Under the pieces are notes generated by a model that was not told where the DNA came from, searched no databases, and saw only the letters and a list, made by a program, of their open reading frames with translations. Source: Streptomyces californicus (GTDB taxonomy: Bacteria; Actinomycetota; Actinomycetes; Streptomycetales; Streptomycetaceae). Taken from it: a stretch of DNA of 64,000 bases. The position numbers and the translations under genes were made by a program. How positions within the stretch are numbered: position 1 is the first letter of the stretch; every line of letters starts with the position of its first letter. Where the stretch lies: positions 248,001 to 312,000 of the forward strand of contig NZ_JNZZ01000004.1 of the NCBI RefSeq assembly GCF_000717645.1. Direction: 5' to 3'. Positions 27,071-35,244 of the stretch are shown here, piece after piece.

Positions 27071-27172
27071 GCGCCCAGTCTGCCGCGCGCGGCCGGCGTC
27101 CTCCCCAACGTGCGCTTCGGAGACGGTGCTTGCGCCCTGCGGGGGCGGGCCTCACGCCCTGCGCGGGGCGTG

Positions 27173-27589
27173 TCAGTCGTGCCCCTCCACCGTGGTCGTC
27201 CGCACCAACGACACCGGCTCCGACTGCTGGTTGGAGGCGGAGACGCGGGTGGTTTCGCGGGTGAGGCGCAGCCCCATGGTGGTGAGGGCGTCGGTGTCGT
27301 ACAGCGCGCACAGGAGGGCCGCCGCCTCCGAGAGCGACATCGTGTCCATCGGGCCGTGGCCGAACTGGGCAGCCATGTCCGGGTCGTCGAGCGCCGCCTG
27401 CTGGGCGTGGGCGAGCACCTGGTGCGGATCGTCGACGACGAGTTCGTCGATCTGGATGCGCTGGGCGCGGACGCGCAGGTCGAGCGGGCGGGGCGGAGCG
27501 GACCTCGGAACGGCGACGACGGACCGGAGCTTCGGGTGGGTCAGCGGGGCCAGATCGGGCACTGCGGTCAGGTCGGTCAGGTGGTTCAT
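27173..27589 (-). CDS. Unknown protein
   Basis: Encodes 138 residues starting at ATG 27589 with GGAG about 12 bases upstream. It holds DLRVRAQRIQIDELVVDDPHQVLAHAQQAALDDPDMAAQ and SLSEAAALLCALYDTDAL (each read in shorter blocks), suggesting a mixed alpha/beta fold. No recognised domain. It is divergent from the XRE regulator at 27989 with a 400-base gap, so the palindrome near 27940 is far closer to the regulator. Confidence 0.6.
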   Translation of the reverse strand: MNHLTDLTAVPDLAPLTHPKLRSVVAVPRSAPPRPLDLRVRAQRIQIDELVVDDPHQVLAHAQQAALDDPDMAAQFGHGPMDTMSLSEAAALLCALYDTDALTTMGLRLTRETTRVSASNQQSEPVSLVRTTTVEGHD

Positions 27590-27988
27590 GAGGTGGGCTC
27601 CAGAGAACGGGCCGCCGGAACGACGGTGCGTGGAACGGCGTGCGCGGGCGCGGGACAGCCGAGGCGGTGCGGAGCTACGGGCGGCACTGGGCTACGGGCG
27701 CGAGCGCGGGTCTGCGTGAGGTCCGGGGGTGGCGCGGTGCGGGCGGGCCGTGAGGTGGGGGGTCAGGGCCTGTGGGAGAGGTGCTGGAGGCTCGCTGGAG
27801 CGGATGTCGTGCGGCAGTCGGTGGGCGACGGGAGCAAGATCGCCTCTGTCCCTCCCTGTTGGCGTGGAATACGGTCGGACATGCTTACCTTGGGAGCGCC
27901 GTGCGAACGTCGCAAGGTGCGCTGTGTGCATTCCGCGCAACCTGCGCGGAATGTCGGTGAGATCGAGCCGAACCGGGGAGGTGGCGCC
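27590..27988. other. Divergent intergenic region with palindromic operator
   Basis: About 400 bases. The left 200 bases are GC-rich with no gene seen. The right half is less GC-rich and carries a 25-bp palindrome (27929-27953) and an ACCTTG/CAAGGT inverted pair (27887-27892, 27913-27918), consistent with the regulator's promoter. Confidence 0.55.
27929..27953. promoter_or_regulatory. Perfect 11+3+11 palindrome upstream of the XRE regulator
   Basis: CATTCCGCGCA (27929-27939) and TGCGCGGAATG (27943-27953) are exact inverse complements around ACC. It ends 35 bases before the regulator GTG. It is a good candidate for an autoregulatory operator or a 5'-leader hairpin. Confidence 0.6.
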
Positions 27989-28858
27989 GTGGCGCGCGAG
28001 AGATCCGGCAGGACGGCGCGGCATCTGGTCCTGGTGGCCCGCCTCCGGCGGCTGCGGGAGGGCGCGGGCCTGTCCGTACCGCAGGCCGCCGCGCAGTTGG
28101 GGTGGCACCCCTCGACGCTGCGGCGGCTGGAACAGGCGCAGACCTCGCTCGACGTGGGGCAGGTGTCCGCCCTGCTCACCGCCTACGGGGCGGGCGCGGC
28201 GGAGACCGACGACATCATGGGACGGCTCAACGCGGCCAACCTGCCCGGCTGGTGGCATCCCTGGCGGGACGCGATGGCCCCCTGGCAGATGGACGTGATG
28301 AGCGTGGAGTCCGCCGCCGGCGTCGTCCGCACGTGGGACCCGGCGCTGGTGCCGGCACTGCTGCGCACGCCCGCGTACGCGATGGCCGTGGACGCGGCGG
28401 TCCACCCCGACCAGGACGAGGCCGTACGGAAACGGCGTGCGGATTTCCTGATGGAGCGTCAACATCGTCTGCGGGAGCAGCAGACGCGGCTCTGGGCGGT
28501 GTTCCCCGTCACCGCGCTGCGCTGCCGGGTGGGTGGCGAAGAGGTGATGCGCGAACAGCTTCGGGCACTACGGCGGATCGCCGAACGCGGCGATGTGACG
28601 GTGCAGTTGCACCCCGAGTACGCTCCGCCACACCCGCTGACCGGCGTACCGGCCTTGAGCCTTTACCGGGTGGAAGTCCGGGAGATCGCGGACCATGTGG
28701 TGCGGGAGGGAGGTCTGCCCGGAACGGCGGAGGTGTGGGACAGCCCGCACCCGGTGCAGACGTATCAGGGAATGCTGGACGTGTCGTGCGTGATGGCGAT
28801 GCGGCCGGACCGAACAGGAGAGGTGTTGCAGGATGAGTACGACCGGAAATGGGCCTGA
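27989..28858 (+). CDS. XRE-family regulator with DUF5753-type C-terminal domain
   Basis: Encodes 289 residues. The N-terminal helix-turn-helix (about 17-70) reads LRRLREGAGLSVPQAAAQLGW then HPSTLRRLEQ. The C-terminal 200 residues have WWHPWRDAMAPWQMDVMSVESAAG, LVPALLRTPAYA, RRADFLMERQHRL and VREIADHV, matching the DUF5753 domain of Streptomyces regulators that often pair with small DUF397 proteins. Here no DUF397 gene is adjacent; the 3' end instead overlaps the DUF574 gene by 26 bases. GTG at 27989 follows GGGGAGG. Confidence 0.9.
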   Translation: MARERSGRTARHLVLVARLRRLREGAGLSVPQAAAQLGWHPSTLRRLEQAQTSLDVGQVSALLTAYGAGAAETDDIMGRLNAANLPGWWHPWRDAMAPWQMDVMSVESAAGVVRTWDPALVPALLRTPAYAMAVDAAVHPDQDEAVRKRRADFLMERQHRLREQQTRLWAVFPVTALRCRVGGEEVMREQLRALRRIAERGDVTVQLHPEYAPPHPLTGVPALSLYRVEVREIADHVVREGGLPGTAEVWDSPHPVQTYQGMLDVSCVMAMRPDRTGEVLQDEYDRKWA

Positions 28859-29654
28859 GGCGAACGGGCCGGAACTGCCCTCCCAGATCGACACGAGCGT
28901 CGCGCACTCCGCCCGTGTCTGGAACTACTGGCTCGGCGGCAAGGACAACTTCCCCGCGGACCGGGCGGCGGGCGACGCGTACCGGGGGAAGTACCCGCTG
29001 ATCGAGACGTTCGCGCAGGAGTCGCGCGACTTCCTCCGCCGCACGGTAACCTACCTCGCCCGGGACGCCGGCATCCGGCAGTTCCTCGACGTCGGCGCCG
29101 GGCTGCCGACCGCGAACAACACCCATGAGGTCGCCCAGCGGATAGCCCCGGACTCCCGCATCGTCTACGTCGACCACGACCCGCTGGTGCTCCTGCACGT
29201 CCACGCGCTGCTGACCAGCACCCCCGAGGGCGCGACCGCGTACGTCGAGGCCGACATGCGCGACACCGACGCGGTGCTCGCCGGGGCGGCGAAGACCCTG
29301 GACCTGACCCAGCCGGTCGCCCTCGTGATCAGCGACGTCCTCGGCCACATCGTGGACTGGGACGACGCCCTCTCGCTCGTCCGCCGCCTGGTGGAGCGCC
29401 TGCCCTCCGGCAGCTACCTCTCCCTCAGCCACTCCACCGCGTCCGACGACGCCCACCGGGCCGTCCAGGACGAGTACAACGCGAGCGGCGCGATCCCGTA
29501 CATCTTCCGGGAGCCGGAGGTGACGGTCGCCTTCTTCGACGGGCTGGAGATGGTGGAGCCGGGCATGGTGTCCTGGCCGAACTGGCGCCCCGACGCCAAC
29601 ACCGGCACCACCACCGACCGCGCCGGCTGGGGTGCGGTCGCCCGCATTCCCTGA
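28833..29654 (+). CDS. DUF574 SAM-dependent methyltransferase
   Basis: Encodes 273 residues. The family signature is plain: IDTSVAHSARVWNYWLGGKDNFPADR at the N-terminus (shown here as its known motif), then FLDVGAGLPTANNTHEVAQ and VYVDHDPLVL, with DVLGHI further on. DUF574 proteins are actinobacterial methyltransferases of unknown substrate, typically near XRE regulators. The start ATG at 28833 lies within the end of the regulator gene in another frame, implying coupled translation. Confidence 0.93.
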   Translation: MSTTGNGPEANGPELPSQIDTSVAHSARVWNYWLGGKDNFPADRAAGDAYRGKYPLIETFAQESRDFLRRTVTYLARDAGIRQFLDVGAGLPTANNTHEVAQRIAPDSRIVYVDHDPLVLLHVHALLTSTPEGATAYVEADMRDTDAVLAGAAKTLDLTQPVALVISDVLGHIVDWDDALSLVRRLVERLPSGSYLSLSHSTASDDAHRAVQDEYNASGAIPYIFREPEVTVAFFDGLEMVEPGMVSWPNWRPDANTGTTTDRAGWGAVARIP

Positions 29655-29682
29655 CCGGCGCACCGCCGATCCGCGTCACGCG

Positions 29683-29880
29683 ACGTGGATCGGCGCGACC
29701 GGGTCCACTCCACGCGACGTGGACCGGCGCACCACGACCGACGTACGCGACACAGGCCGCACCACGGGCACAGACCGCACCACGGGCACAGGCACAGACA
29801 TAGCAGGCACAAGTACGGGCATCACAGGCACAGGTACAGGCGCAGGCATCATGGGCACAGGCACGACCGGCCACGGGCCC
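29683..29880. repeat. Low-complexity GGCACA-type and CGACGTGGA repeats
   Basis: CACGCGACGTGGA occurs twice (about 29688, 29713). From 29760 onward the sequence is dominated by variants of GGCACA and CACGGGCACAG. In the frame of the next gene this reads as Thr/Gly alternation. Confidence 0.7.
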
Positions 29881-31332
29881 AACGGCCCCTGGGACGCCCG
29901 CGACGGGCGCGACACGACGGGCCGCCTGCTGCGCGCGGCGACCGGCTCCGGCGCCCGGCTGATCGCCGAGGCCGCGACCCTGGTCCAGGGGTGGGCCGTG
30001 CTGGCCGATCCGATAGCCGGGGCCGTCTACAGCGCCCCCGCCGCCGCGGCGGCCGACGGCGTCCACGCGGCGGCCGCCCCGCACGACCACCCGTACAGCG
30101 TCCAACTCCCGGCCGCCGGAGCCGTTCTCGTGCTGGCCCCCGCACCGGCCACGCCCGCCGAGCACACCGGTCACGTCGCCGCGACCACGGCGGCGCTCCT
30201 GGAGGTGCGCGGGCAGCGGGCGGCGGAGCTGCGCGGGGAGCAGATGCGACTGCACACCACCCTGCTACGGCTGTTGCTGGCCGGGCACGCCGACGCCGTC
30301 GTCGACGCCCTGGGCGGCGGCGCCTACACGCACGTGACCGTCTACCGGCTCACCGGCGAGGACACCCCCGCCGCCCACCAGGTGCTGTGGCGAGCGGTAC
30401 GCCCCACCCTCACCCCGCACGCCGACGCCTGCACGCTGCTGGGCCGGCTGGACGGCGAGCTGGTCGTCGCCGAGGTGCACCGGGGCTCCGACGACGGCCG
30501 GATCCTGCGCCTGGTCTCCCGGGTGTGCGAGCGGCACGGCCTGCTCGCGGGCATGGCGGGGCCGCTGCCCCTGGCCGAGATGTCCACCGCCTACTGCGAC
30601 GCGGCCGCCGCCCGGCACAGCGCCACCCCGGCGCACCGCATCGTCCCCGCCGACGCGATCGGCGCACCCCGGCTCGCACCGCTCCTGCCCGCCGCCCCGT
30701 ACGCGCGGTGGGCGGCGGCCGTGCTGCGCCCGCTGGACCCGGCCCAGCAGCACCTGCTGCTGGTGTGGCTGCGCACCGGCAGCAAACCCAGTGCGGCGGA
30801 GGCCCTCGGTCTCTCCGCCGGTACCGTACGGGCCCGGATACGCGAGGCGGCCCGGCTGCTCGACGCGGACCTGGAGGACGCCACCGTCCGGGCCCACTTG
30901 CTGCTCGCCCTCCGCGCCCCCGCGCCCGCCGACTCCGACGCCGCTGCCGATGCCGCCTCCGGCTCCGACGAGGCAGCCCTACGGAACGCGGGTGAGGCGC
31001 GGCTGGAGGCGCTGCCGGGCGGAATCCTGGACACCGGGGCGGTACGGGCCTGGGCGGGCGGGCTCGTCGACGGCCTGGAGCCGCGTCTGCGGATCGCCCT
31101 GACCTGCTGGCTGCGTCATCACGCCCGCACCGCCCCCGCCGCGACCGAACTGCACGTCCACCGCACGACGCTGACCACCTGGCTGCACCAGTGCGCCGAC
31201 CACCTCGCGCAGAACCTCGCCGACGCCACCGTACGCGCCGAGATCCACCTCGCCCTGAGGATCACCCGCTGCGGCCGCGACGCCCCGGCGGACCTCCCCC
31301 GCCGCGGCGGCCGCACCTACCGCCGCGCGTGA
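29851..31332 (+). CDS. PucR-like helix-turn-helix regulator
   Basis: Encodes 493 residues from ATG 29851; the frame is open upstream but that part is Thr/Gly low complexity. The N-terminal region (about 20-130) resembles a ligand-sensing domain, and a middle GGDEF-like CdaR fold spans about 140-250. Two helix-turn-helix blocks end it: LVWLRTGSKPSAAEALGLSAGTVRARIREAARLL near 310-345 and CWLRHHARTAPAATELHVHRTTLTTWL near 435-465 (motifs named, not continuous quotes). PucR C-termini have one such motif; two is unusual. Targets unknown. Confidence 0.75.
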   Translation: MGTGTTGHGPNGPWDARDGRDTTGRLLRAATGSGARLIAEAATLVQGWAVLADPIAGAVYSAPAAAAADGVHAAAAPHDHPYSVQLPAAGAVLVLAPAPATPAEHTGHVAATTAALLEVRGQRAAELRGEQMRLHTTLLRLLLAGHADAVVDALGGGAYTHVTVYRLTGEDTPAAHQVLWRAVRPTLTPHADACTLLGRLDGELVVAEVHRGSDDGRILRLVSRVCERHGLLAGMAGPLPLAEMSTAYCDAAAARHSATPAHRIVPADAIGAPRLAPLLPAAPYARWAAAVLRPLDPAQQHLLLVWLRTGSKPSAAEALGLSAGTVRARIREAARLLDADLEDATVRAHLLLALRAPAPADSDAAADAASGSDEAALRNAGEARLEALPGGILDTGAVRAWAGGLVDGLEPRLRIALTCWLRHHARTAPAATELHVHRTTLTTWLHQCADHLAQNLADATVRAEIHLALRITRCGRDAPADLPRRGGRTYRRA

Positions 31333-31350
31333 GGGGCGGCGCTCTGTACG

Positions 31351-31446
31351 GGGGCCGCTTCCAGACCCCGCACGGCGCTCACGGGGCCGTTTCCAGACCT
31401 CGTACGGGGCTCGCGGGCCCGTTTCCCAACCTCGTGCGGGGCTCGC
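31351..31446. repeat. 32-bp tandem repeat, three copies
   Basis: Units 31351-31382, 31383-31414 and 31415-31446 share GGGGCCGTTTCCAGACCTCG with substitutions. They lie between convergent genes ending at 31332 and 31523. Confidence 0.9.
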
Positions 31447-31522
31447 GTCCCGGCCCCCGCCCGCGCATCCGCCGGTGGTCTCCCGTCCCCCGCGTCTCCG
31501 CCGACGCACCCGTACAGCGGGC

Positions 31523-31852
31523 TCAGGACGGCGCCTGGCCCGTCTCGAAGCGGCTGACGCGGTCACCGGCGACCGTGAAGATCCACCGGGTCCGCATGGT
31601 GCCCCAGGTGTCGTTGGTGTAGTCGACGACGAGGCTGCGGCCGTCGTCGGACGCCTCCACGACCTCCATGCGCCCGTTGGCCTGCGGGGAGAAGATCTCC
31701 TTCTCCGTCCAGGCCGCCAGGTCCCGTTCGCTGCCGTCGTCGGACATGGTGGCGTCCTCGGTGAGGACGTCGGCGAAGAAGGCGTCCTTGTCGCCCGCGT
31801 TCACCGCGGCGACGAACTTCCGCACCACCGGGTCGCTGACCGATGCGGTCAT
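31523..31852 (-). CDS. NTF2-like / SnoaL-type small protein
   Basis: Encodes 109 residues from ATG 31852. VRKFVAAVNAGDKDAFFADVLTEDATMSDDG is the first helix and cone of the NTF2-like fold (positions 9-40), followed by the WTEKEIF block and beta strands ending TRWIFTVAGDRVSRFETGQA. The fold is used by polyketide cyclases, isomerases and protective scaffolds; sequence alone does not say which. Open frames upstream overlap nothing recognisable. Confidence 0.8.
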   Translation of the reverse strand: MTASVSDPVVRKFVAAVNAGDKDAFFADVLTEDATMSDDGSERDLAAWTEKEIFSPQANGRMEVVEASDDGRSLVVDYTNDTWGTMRTRWIFTVAGDRVSRFETGQAPS

Positions 31853-32156
31853 CGTGTTCCTCCTCGGCTGTCTTGTCTGCGTCCGGGAGCGGACGTCCCG
31901 GAGCCCCACCTGAGTCTGTGTCGTCGCCCCCGCCCCCGCATGTCGGGCGCGGGCTCGCCGCACGACGAGCGACGACGGCACCGCGCTGGGTTGCACGTTC
32001 CGTTGCGGCATGTGTTCCGGTGGACGTACGCCCGGATCAACCGACGGGGCTGAGCGGTACGACGAAGCCGAGCGGCCGACGGAACCGGGCAAGGTGGCGG
32101 AACCGGCCGGGGAGCCGCCCGAACTGCCCGCACCGCACACACGGGCCCCGTCCGCC
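31853..32156. other. Intergenic region, nothing firm
   Basis: About 300 bases between the LysR stop and the NTF2-like start, both on the minus strand. A partly palindromic GTCCGGGAGCGGACGTCCCGGA lies near 31881. It probably holds the promoter of the NTF2-like gene. No ORF convinces. Confidence 0.4.
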
Positions 32157-33089
32157 TCACCCGCCCCCTGAGCCGCCCTCGCCTCCCCTTCCGCCCCCGT
32201 GCCCGTTACCGTCCCCGCTGCCGGTCCGGCTGAGGAAGAGGTCCCGCCCCGGGCACGTGGTGTGCGTCGGCCACAGCGCGTGGACCGGGACCCGTACGGG
32301 CGGGTCGAGGTCGACCACCCGGGCCGCGCCACCCGCCGCCGGGCCCGCCGGCGTCGTGACGAAGGCGATGCGCCCGGTCGCGGTGACGGCGGTGACCGGA
32401 GGCGTGCCCTGGACCGGATTGCGGCGCGTGTCCGGCTCCACGCCCGCCTGCCGGCACAGCCCGATCAGCAGGTCGGTGTACGCGGACGAGCCGGGCTCGC
32501 CCCACACCGTGAGCGGCTGGTCGCGCAGGTCGGCCAGGGCCACCGAGGCGCGGTCGGCCAACGGGTGCCCGGCCGGTACGGCGACCCGCAGGCGGTGCTC
32601 GGCGATCCGCGCCCGGGTCAGCCCCGTACCGGCGGGCATCGCCCGGCTCAGCCCCACGTCGCAGGCGCCCGTGAGCAGGTGTTCGCGCAGCTCGTCGGGG
32701 AAGAGCTGGCGGACGTGGGCCTGGATGCCCTCCTCCTCCGTACGGGCGCGGGTCAGCAGTTCCACGACCTCCTCCGCGGTGACCGCCGGGGTGTGGCCGA
32801 CGCGCAGGTGCCCCGCCCGGCCGCGCCCGATGCGCCGGGCGCGGTCCAGGGCGGCGAGCGCCTGGGCGTTCAGGGCGCGGGCGTCCTCGATGAGGGCCTG
32901 TCCGGCCGGGGTCGGGGTGACGTGCTGGTGACCCCGGTCCAGGAGCTGGACGCCGACGTGCCGCTCCAGCGTGCGGATGCTGGTGCTGAGCGCCTGCTGG
33001 CTGAGGTGCAGCCGTTCGGCCGCCCGGGTGAATCCGCCCTCCTCGGCGACGGCGACGAGGTGCTCCAGTTTGCGCAGGTCCAGACTCAC
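32157..33089 (-). CDS. LysR-family transcriptional regulator
   Basis: Encodes 310 residues. The winged helix-turn-helix (about 1-60) is LDLRKLEHLVAVAEEGGFTRAAERL then LSQQALSTSIRTLERHVGVQLLDR, the canonical LysR N-terminus. The C-terminal substrate-binding domain is present, ending in a Gly-rich tail. Start GTG at 33089 has GGGAGG upstream. It follows the SDR gene by 19 bases on the same strand, so the two are likely co-transcribed; in LysR systems the target is usually divergent, here possibly the plus-strand SDR at 34198 or its own operon. Confidence 0.92.
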   Translation of the reverse strand: MSLDLRKLEHLVAVAEEGGFTRAAERLHLSQQALSTSIRTLERHVGVQLLDRGHQHVTPTPAGQALIEDARALNAQALAALDRARRIGRGRAGHLRVGHTPAVTAEEVVELLTRARTEEEGIQAHVRQLFPDELREHLLTGACDVGLSRAMPAGTGLTRARIAEHRLRVAVPAGHPLADRASVALADLRDQPLTVWGEPGSSAYTDLLIGLCRQAGVEPDTRRNPVQGTPPVTAVTATGRIAFVTTPAGPAAGGAARVVDLDPPVRVPVHALWPTHTTCPGRDLFLSRTGSGDGNGHGGGRGGEGGSGGG

Positions 33090-33108
33090 GCGGCCTCCCG
33101 GACGAGGA

Positions 33109-33870
33109 TCAACGGACCGTGTACCCGCCGTTGGCGAAGATGGTCTGCCCGGTGATCCAACCACCGTCGGTGACGAGGAACTTCACCAGCGGCGCGATGT
33201 CCTCGATCTCCGTCAGCCGGCCGCCCATCGCCTGGGACTTGTGGAACTCCACCCGCTCCGGCGTCTCCTGCGGGTAGAAGAACGGGGTGTCCATCGGCCC
33301 GGGAGCGACGTTGTTCACAGAGATGCCGCGCGGCGCGAGCTCCTTGGCGGCCGCCCGGGTGAAGTGCTCCAGCGGGGCCTTCGCGCCCGCGTAGGTGGAG
33401 TACCCGTCCGTGAAGGCGGCGAGCAGGGACGTCACGAGGCTGACGATGCGGCCGCCGTCGTTGAGGCGCGCGCCGGCCTCCTGGAGGAAGAAGTACGCCG
33501 CCTTGGAGTTGATCGCGAACATGCGGTCGTACTCCTCCTCGGTCGTCTCGGCGATCGGCTTCCGCAGCACCATGCCGGTGGTGTTCACGGCGACGTCCAC
33601 CCCGCCGAAGGCGTCGAGCGCTTGGTCGAAGAGGCTGCGCACGCCCTCGACCCGGGTCAGGTCCTCGCGGACGACGACGGCCTGCGCGCCCGTGCCCCGT
33701 ACGGCCTCCGCCGTCTTCTCGGCGTCGGCGGCCGTGTTCTCGGAGTGGTAGTGGACGACGACGTTCGCACCGGCCTCGCCGAGCGTGCGGCTGATGAGTC
33801 CGCCGAGGTTCTTCGCCCCTCCGGCGACCACCGCGGTCTTGCCGTCCAGTGCCGTCTGCTGCTCACCCAT
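33109..33870 (-). CDS. SDR-family oxidoreductase (FabG-like)
   Basis: Encodes 253 residues. The nucleotide-binding motif is modified to VAGGAKNLGGL where TGxxxGxG is usual. NTTG replaces NNAG. Catalytic SLVTSLL and YSTYAGAKAPLEHFTRAAAKEL supply Ser, Tyr and Lys, and PGPMDTPFF and TGQTIFANGGYTV end it as in enoyl/3-ketoacyl reductase-like SDRs. Start at 33870 with AGGGA upstream. Substrate unknown. Confidence 0.9.
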   Translation of the reverse strand: MGEQQTALDGKTAVVAGGAKNLGGLISRTLGEAGANVVVHYHSENTAADAEKTAEAVRGTGAQAVVVREDLTRVEGVRSLFDQALDAFGGVDVAVNTTGMVLRKPIAETTEEEYDRMFAINSKAAYFFLQEAGARLNDGGRIVSLVTSLLAAFTDGYSTYAGAKAPLEHFTRAAAKELAPRGISVNNVAPGPMDTPFFYPQETPERVEFHKSQAMGGRLTEIEDIAPLVKFLVTDGGWITGQTIFANGGYTVR

Positions 33871-34197
33871 GACGATTCCCTCTCTCGATTCTCGGATCTC
33901 TCGGGTCGCTCGGGCCACTCGGTCCGATCGGGCCGATCGGGCCATCCGCTTCGGTACGCGTCCGAGCGCTTTCCCAGCGGGTTCCGAGCGCCTTCCGATA
34001 TGCGCGGTACACACTGTTCATCACAGTTTCCGCCGCGCACCGACCACGCTAGGAGCGCGCCTCGCCGTACGGAAACACAAAGATCGGGTCGGCCCACCAG
34101 GAAGATGGATCGTCGCAGGTCAGCGGCGGTGCGAGAGGGTGAATCCGAGCCCGGAAAGCCCGTTGACGTACCCGTTCGGGTCACGAAGGATCACCGT
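33871..34197. other. Divergent SDR intergenic region
   Basis: Divergent promoter region. Contains five 9-base units (33900-33944) and, further right, AT-richer sequence (about 33985-34040) with GTACACACTG and TTCATCACAG. No gene visible. LysR binding sites are expected here but none is certain. Confidence 0.4.
33900..33944. repeat. 9-bp tandem repeat, five copies
   Basis: Units CTCGGGTCG, CTCGGGCCA, CTCGGTCCG, ATCGGGCCG and ATCGGGCCA follow directly on each other upstream of the minus-strand SDR. Confidence 0.8.
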
Positions 34198-35109
34198 GTG
34201 ACCTTCGACGAACAGCCCTCGGCCGCCTCCAGCCCGGCACGCCCCGTCGCCCTGATCACCGGGGTCGGCCGCAGCATCGGCATCGGCGCGGGCATCGCGC
34301 GCCGGCTGGCCGCCTCCGGCTGGAACGTGGCCTTCACCTACTGGACGCCGTACGACCGCCGGATGGAGTGGGGCGCCGAGCCCGGAGCCGCCGCGTCCAT
34401 CGCGGACGAGCTGACCTCGGCCGGGGCCCGTACGGCGGCGATCGAGGCGGATCTGACCGACCCCGACGCCCCGGCACGGATCTTCGACGAGGCGGAGGAA
34501 CGCCTCGGCGGGCAGGTGACCGCACTGGTCCTCTCGCACGCGGAGTCGGTGGACTCGGGCCTGCTGGACACCACCGTGGAGGCGTTCGACCGGCACTTCG
34601 CGGTGAACGCACGGGCGACCTGGCTGCTGATCCGCGAGTACGGGCTGCGCTTCCGGGGCGGGCGGGCGGACGCCCCGGGCGCGGGCTCGTACGGTACGGG
34701 CGCCGACGCACCGGCCGACGCTTCCGGCCACGCGACCGCAGACTCCGGCGGTCGTCCCGGCCCGCACTCCGCTCCCCGGCCCCCGACGGGCCGGATCGTG
34801 GCACTCACCAGCGACCACACCGTGGGCAACCTCCCCTACGGAGCGAGCAAGGGCGCCCTGGACCGCATCACGCTGGCCGCCGCGCACGAGCTGGCCCACC
34901 TCGGCGTGACGGCGAACGTCGTCAACCCCGGCCCGGTGGACACCGGCTGGATGACCGACGACCTGCGCGCGTCCCTGATCCAGGGCACTCCGCTCGGCCG
35001 CCTCGGCACCCCGCGCGACACCGCCCACCTGGTGGACTTCCTCTGCTCACCCGAAGGCCAGTGGATCAACGGGCAGTTGCTCAAGAGCAACGGCGGCGCG
35101 GCTTCCTGA
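34198..35109 (+). CDS. SDR-family oxidoreductase with internal Gly/Ala-rich insert
   Basis: Encodes 303 residues from GTG 34198 with AAGGA 8 bases upstream. ALITGVGRSIGIGAGIARRLA is the cofactor motif, close to the enoyl-reductase-like subgroup. VLSHAES replaces the usual NNAG. LTSDHTV provides the Ser position, then PYGASKGALDRITLAAAHEL the Tyr/Lys. A low-complexity insert (about 160-195) sits before the Ser motif, longer than normal SDRs. The C-terminus WINGQLLKSNGG is typical. Divergent from the SDR-LysR pair. Confidence 0.88.
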   Translation: MTFDEQPSAASSPARPVALITGVGRSIGIGAGIARRLAASGWNVAFTYWTPYDRRMEWGAEPGAAASIADELTSAGARTAAIEADLTDPDAPARIFDEAEERLGGQVTALVLSHAESVDSGLLDTTVEAFDRHFAVNARATWLLIREYGLRFRGGRADAPGAGSYGTGADAPADASGHATADSGGRPGPHSAPRPPTGRIVALTSDHTVGNLPYGASKGALDRITLAAAHELAHLGVTANVVNPGPVDTGWMTDDLRASLIQGTPLGRLGTPRDTAHLVDFLCSPEGQWINGQLLKSNGGAAS

Positions 35110-35244
35110 CGCCTTACGGGAGAACGGTCCGCGCCGCGGACGCGCCGACGGCCCGCCACAGGGCTCTTGACGCCACGTCAGCACAGCCGCACGCGCCGTA
35201 TCACGTCTAATCTGGCCTGGGTCATGGAGTGCACAGGGGGTCGT

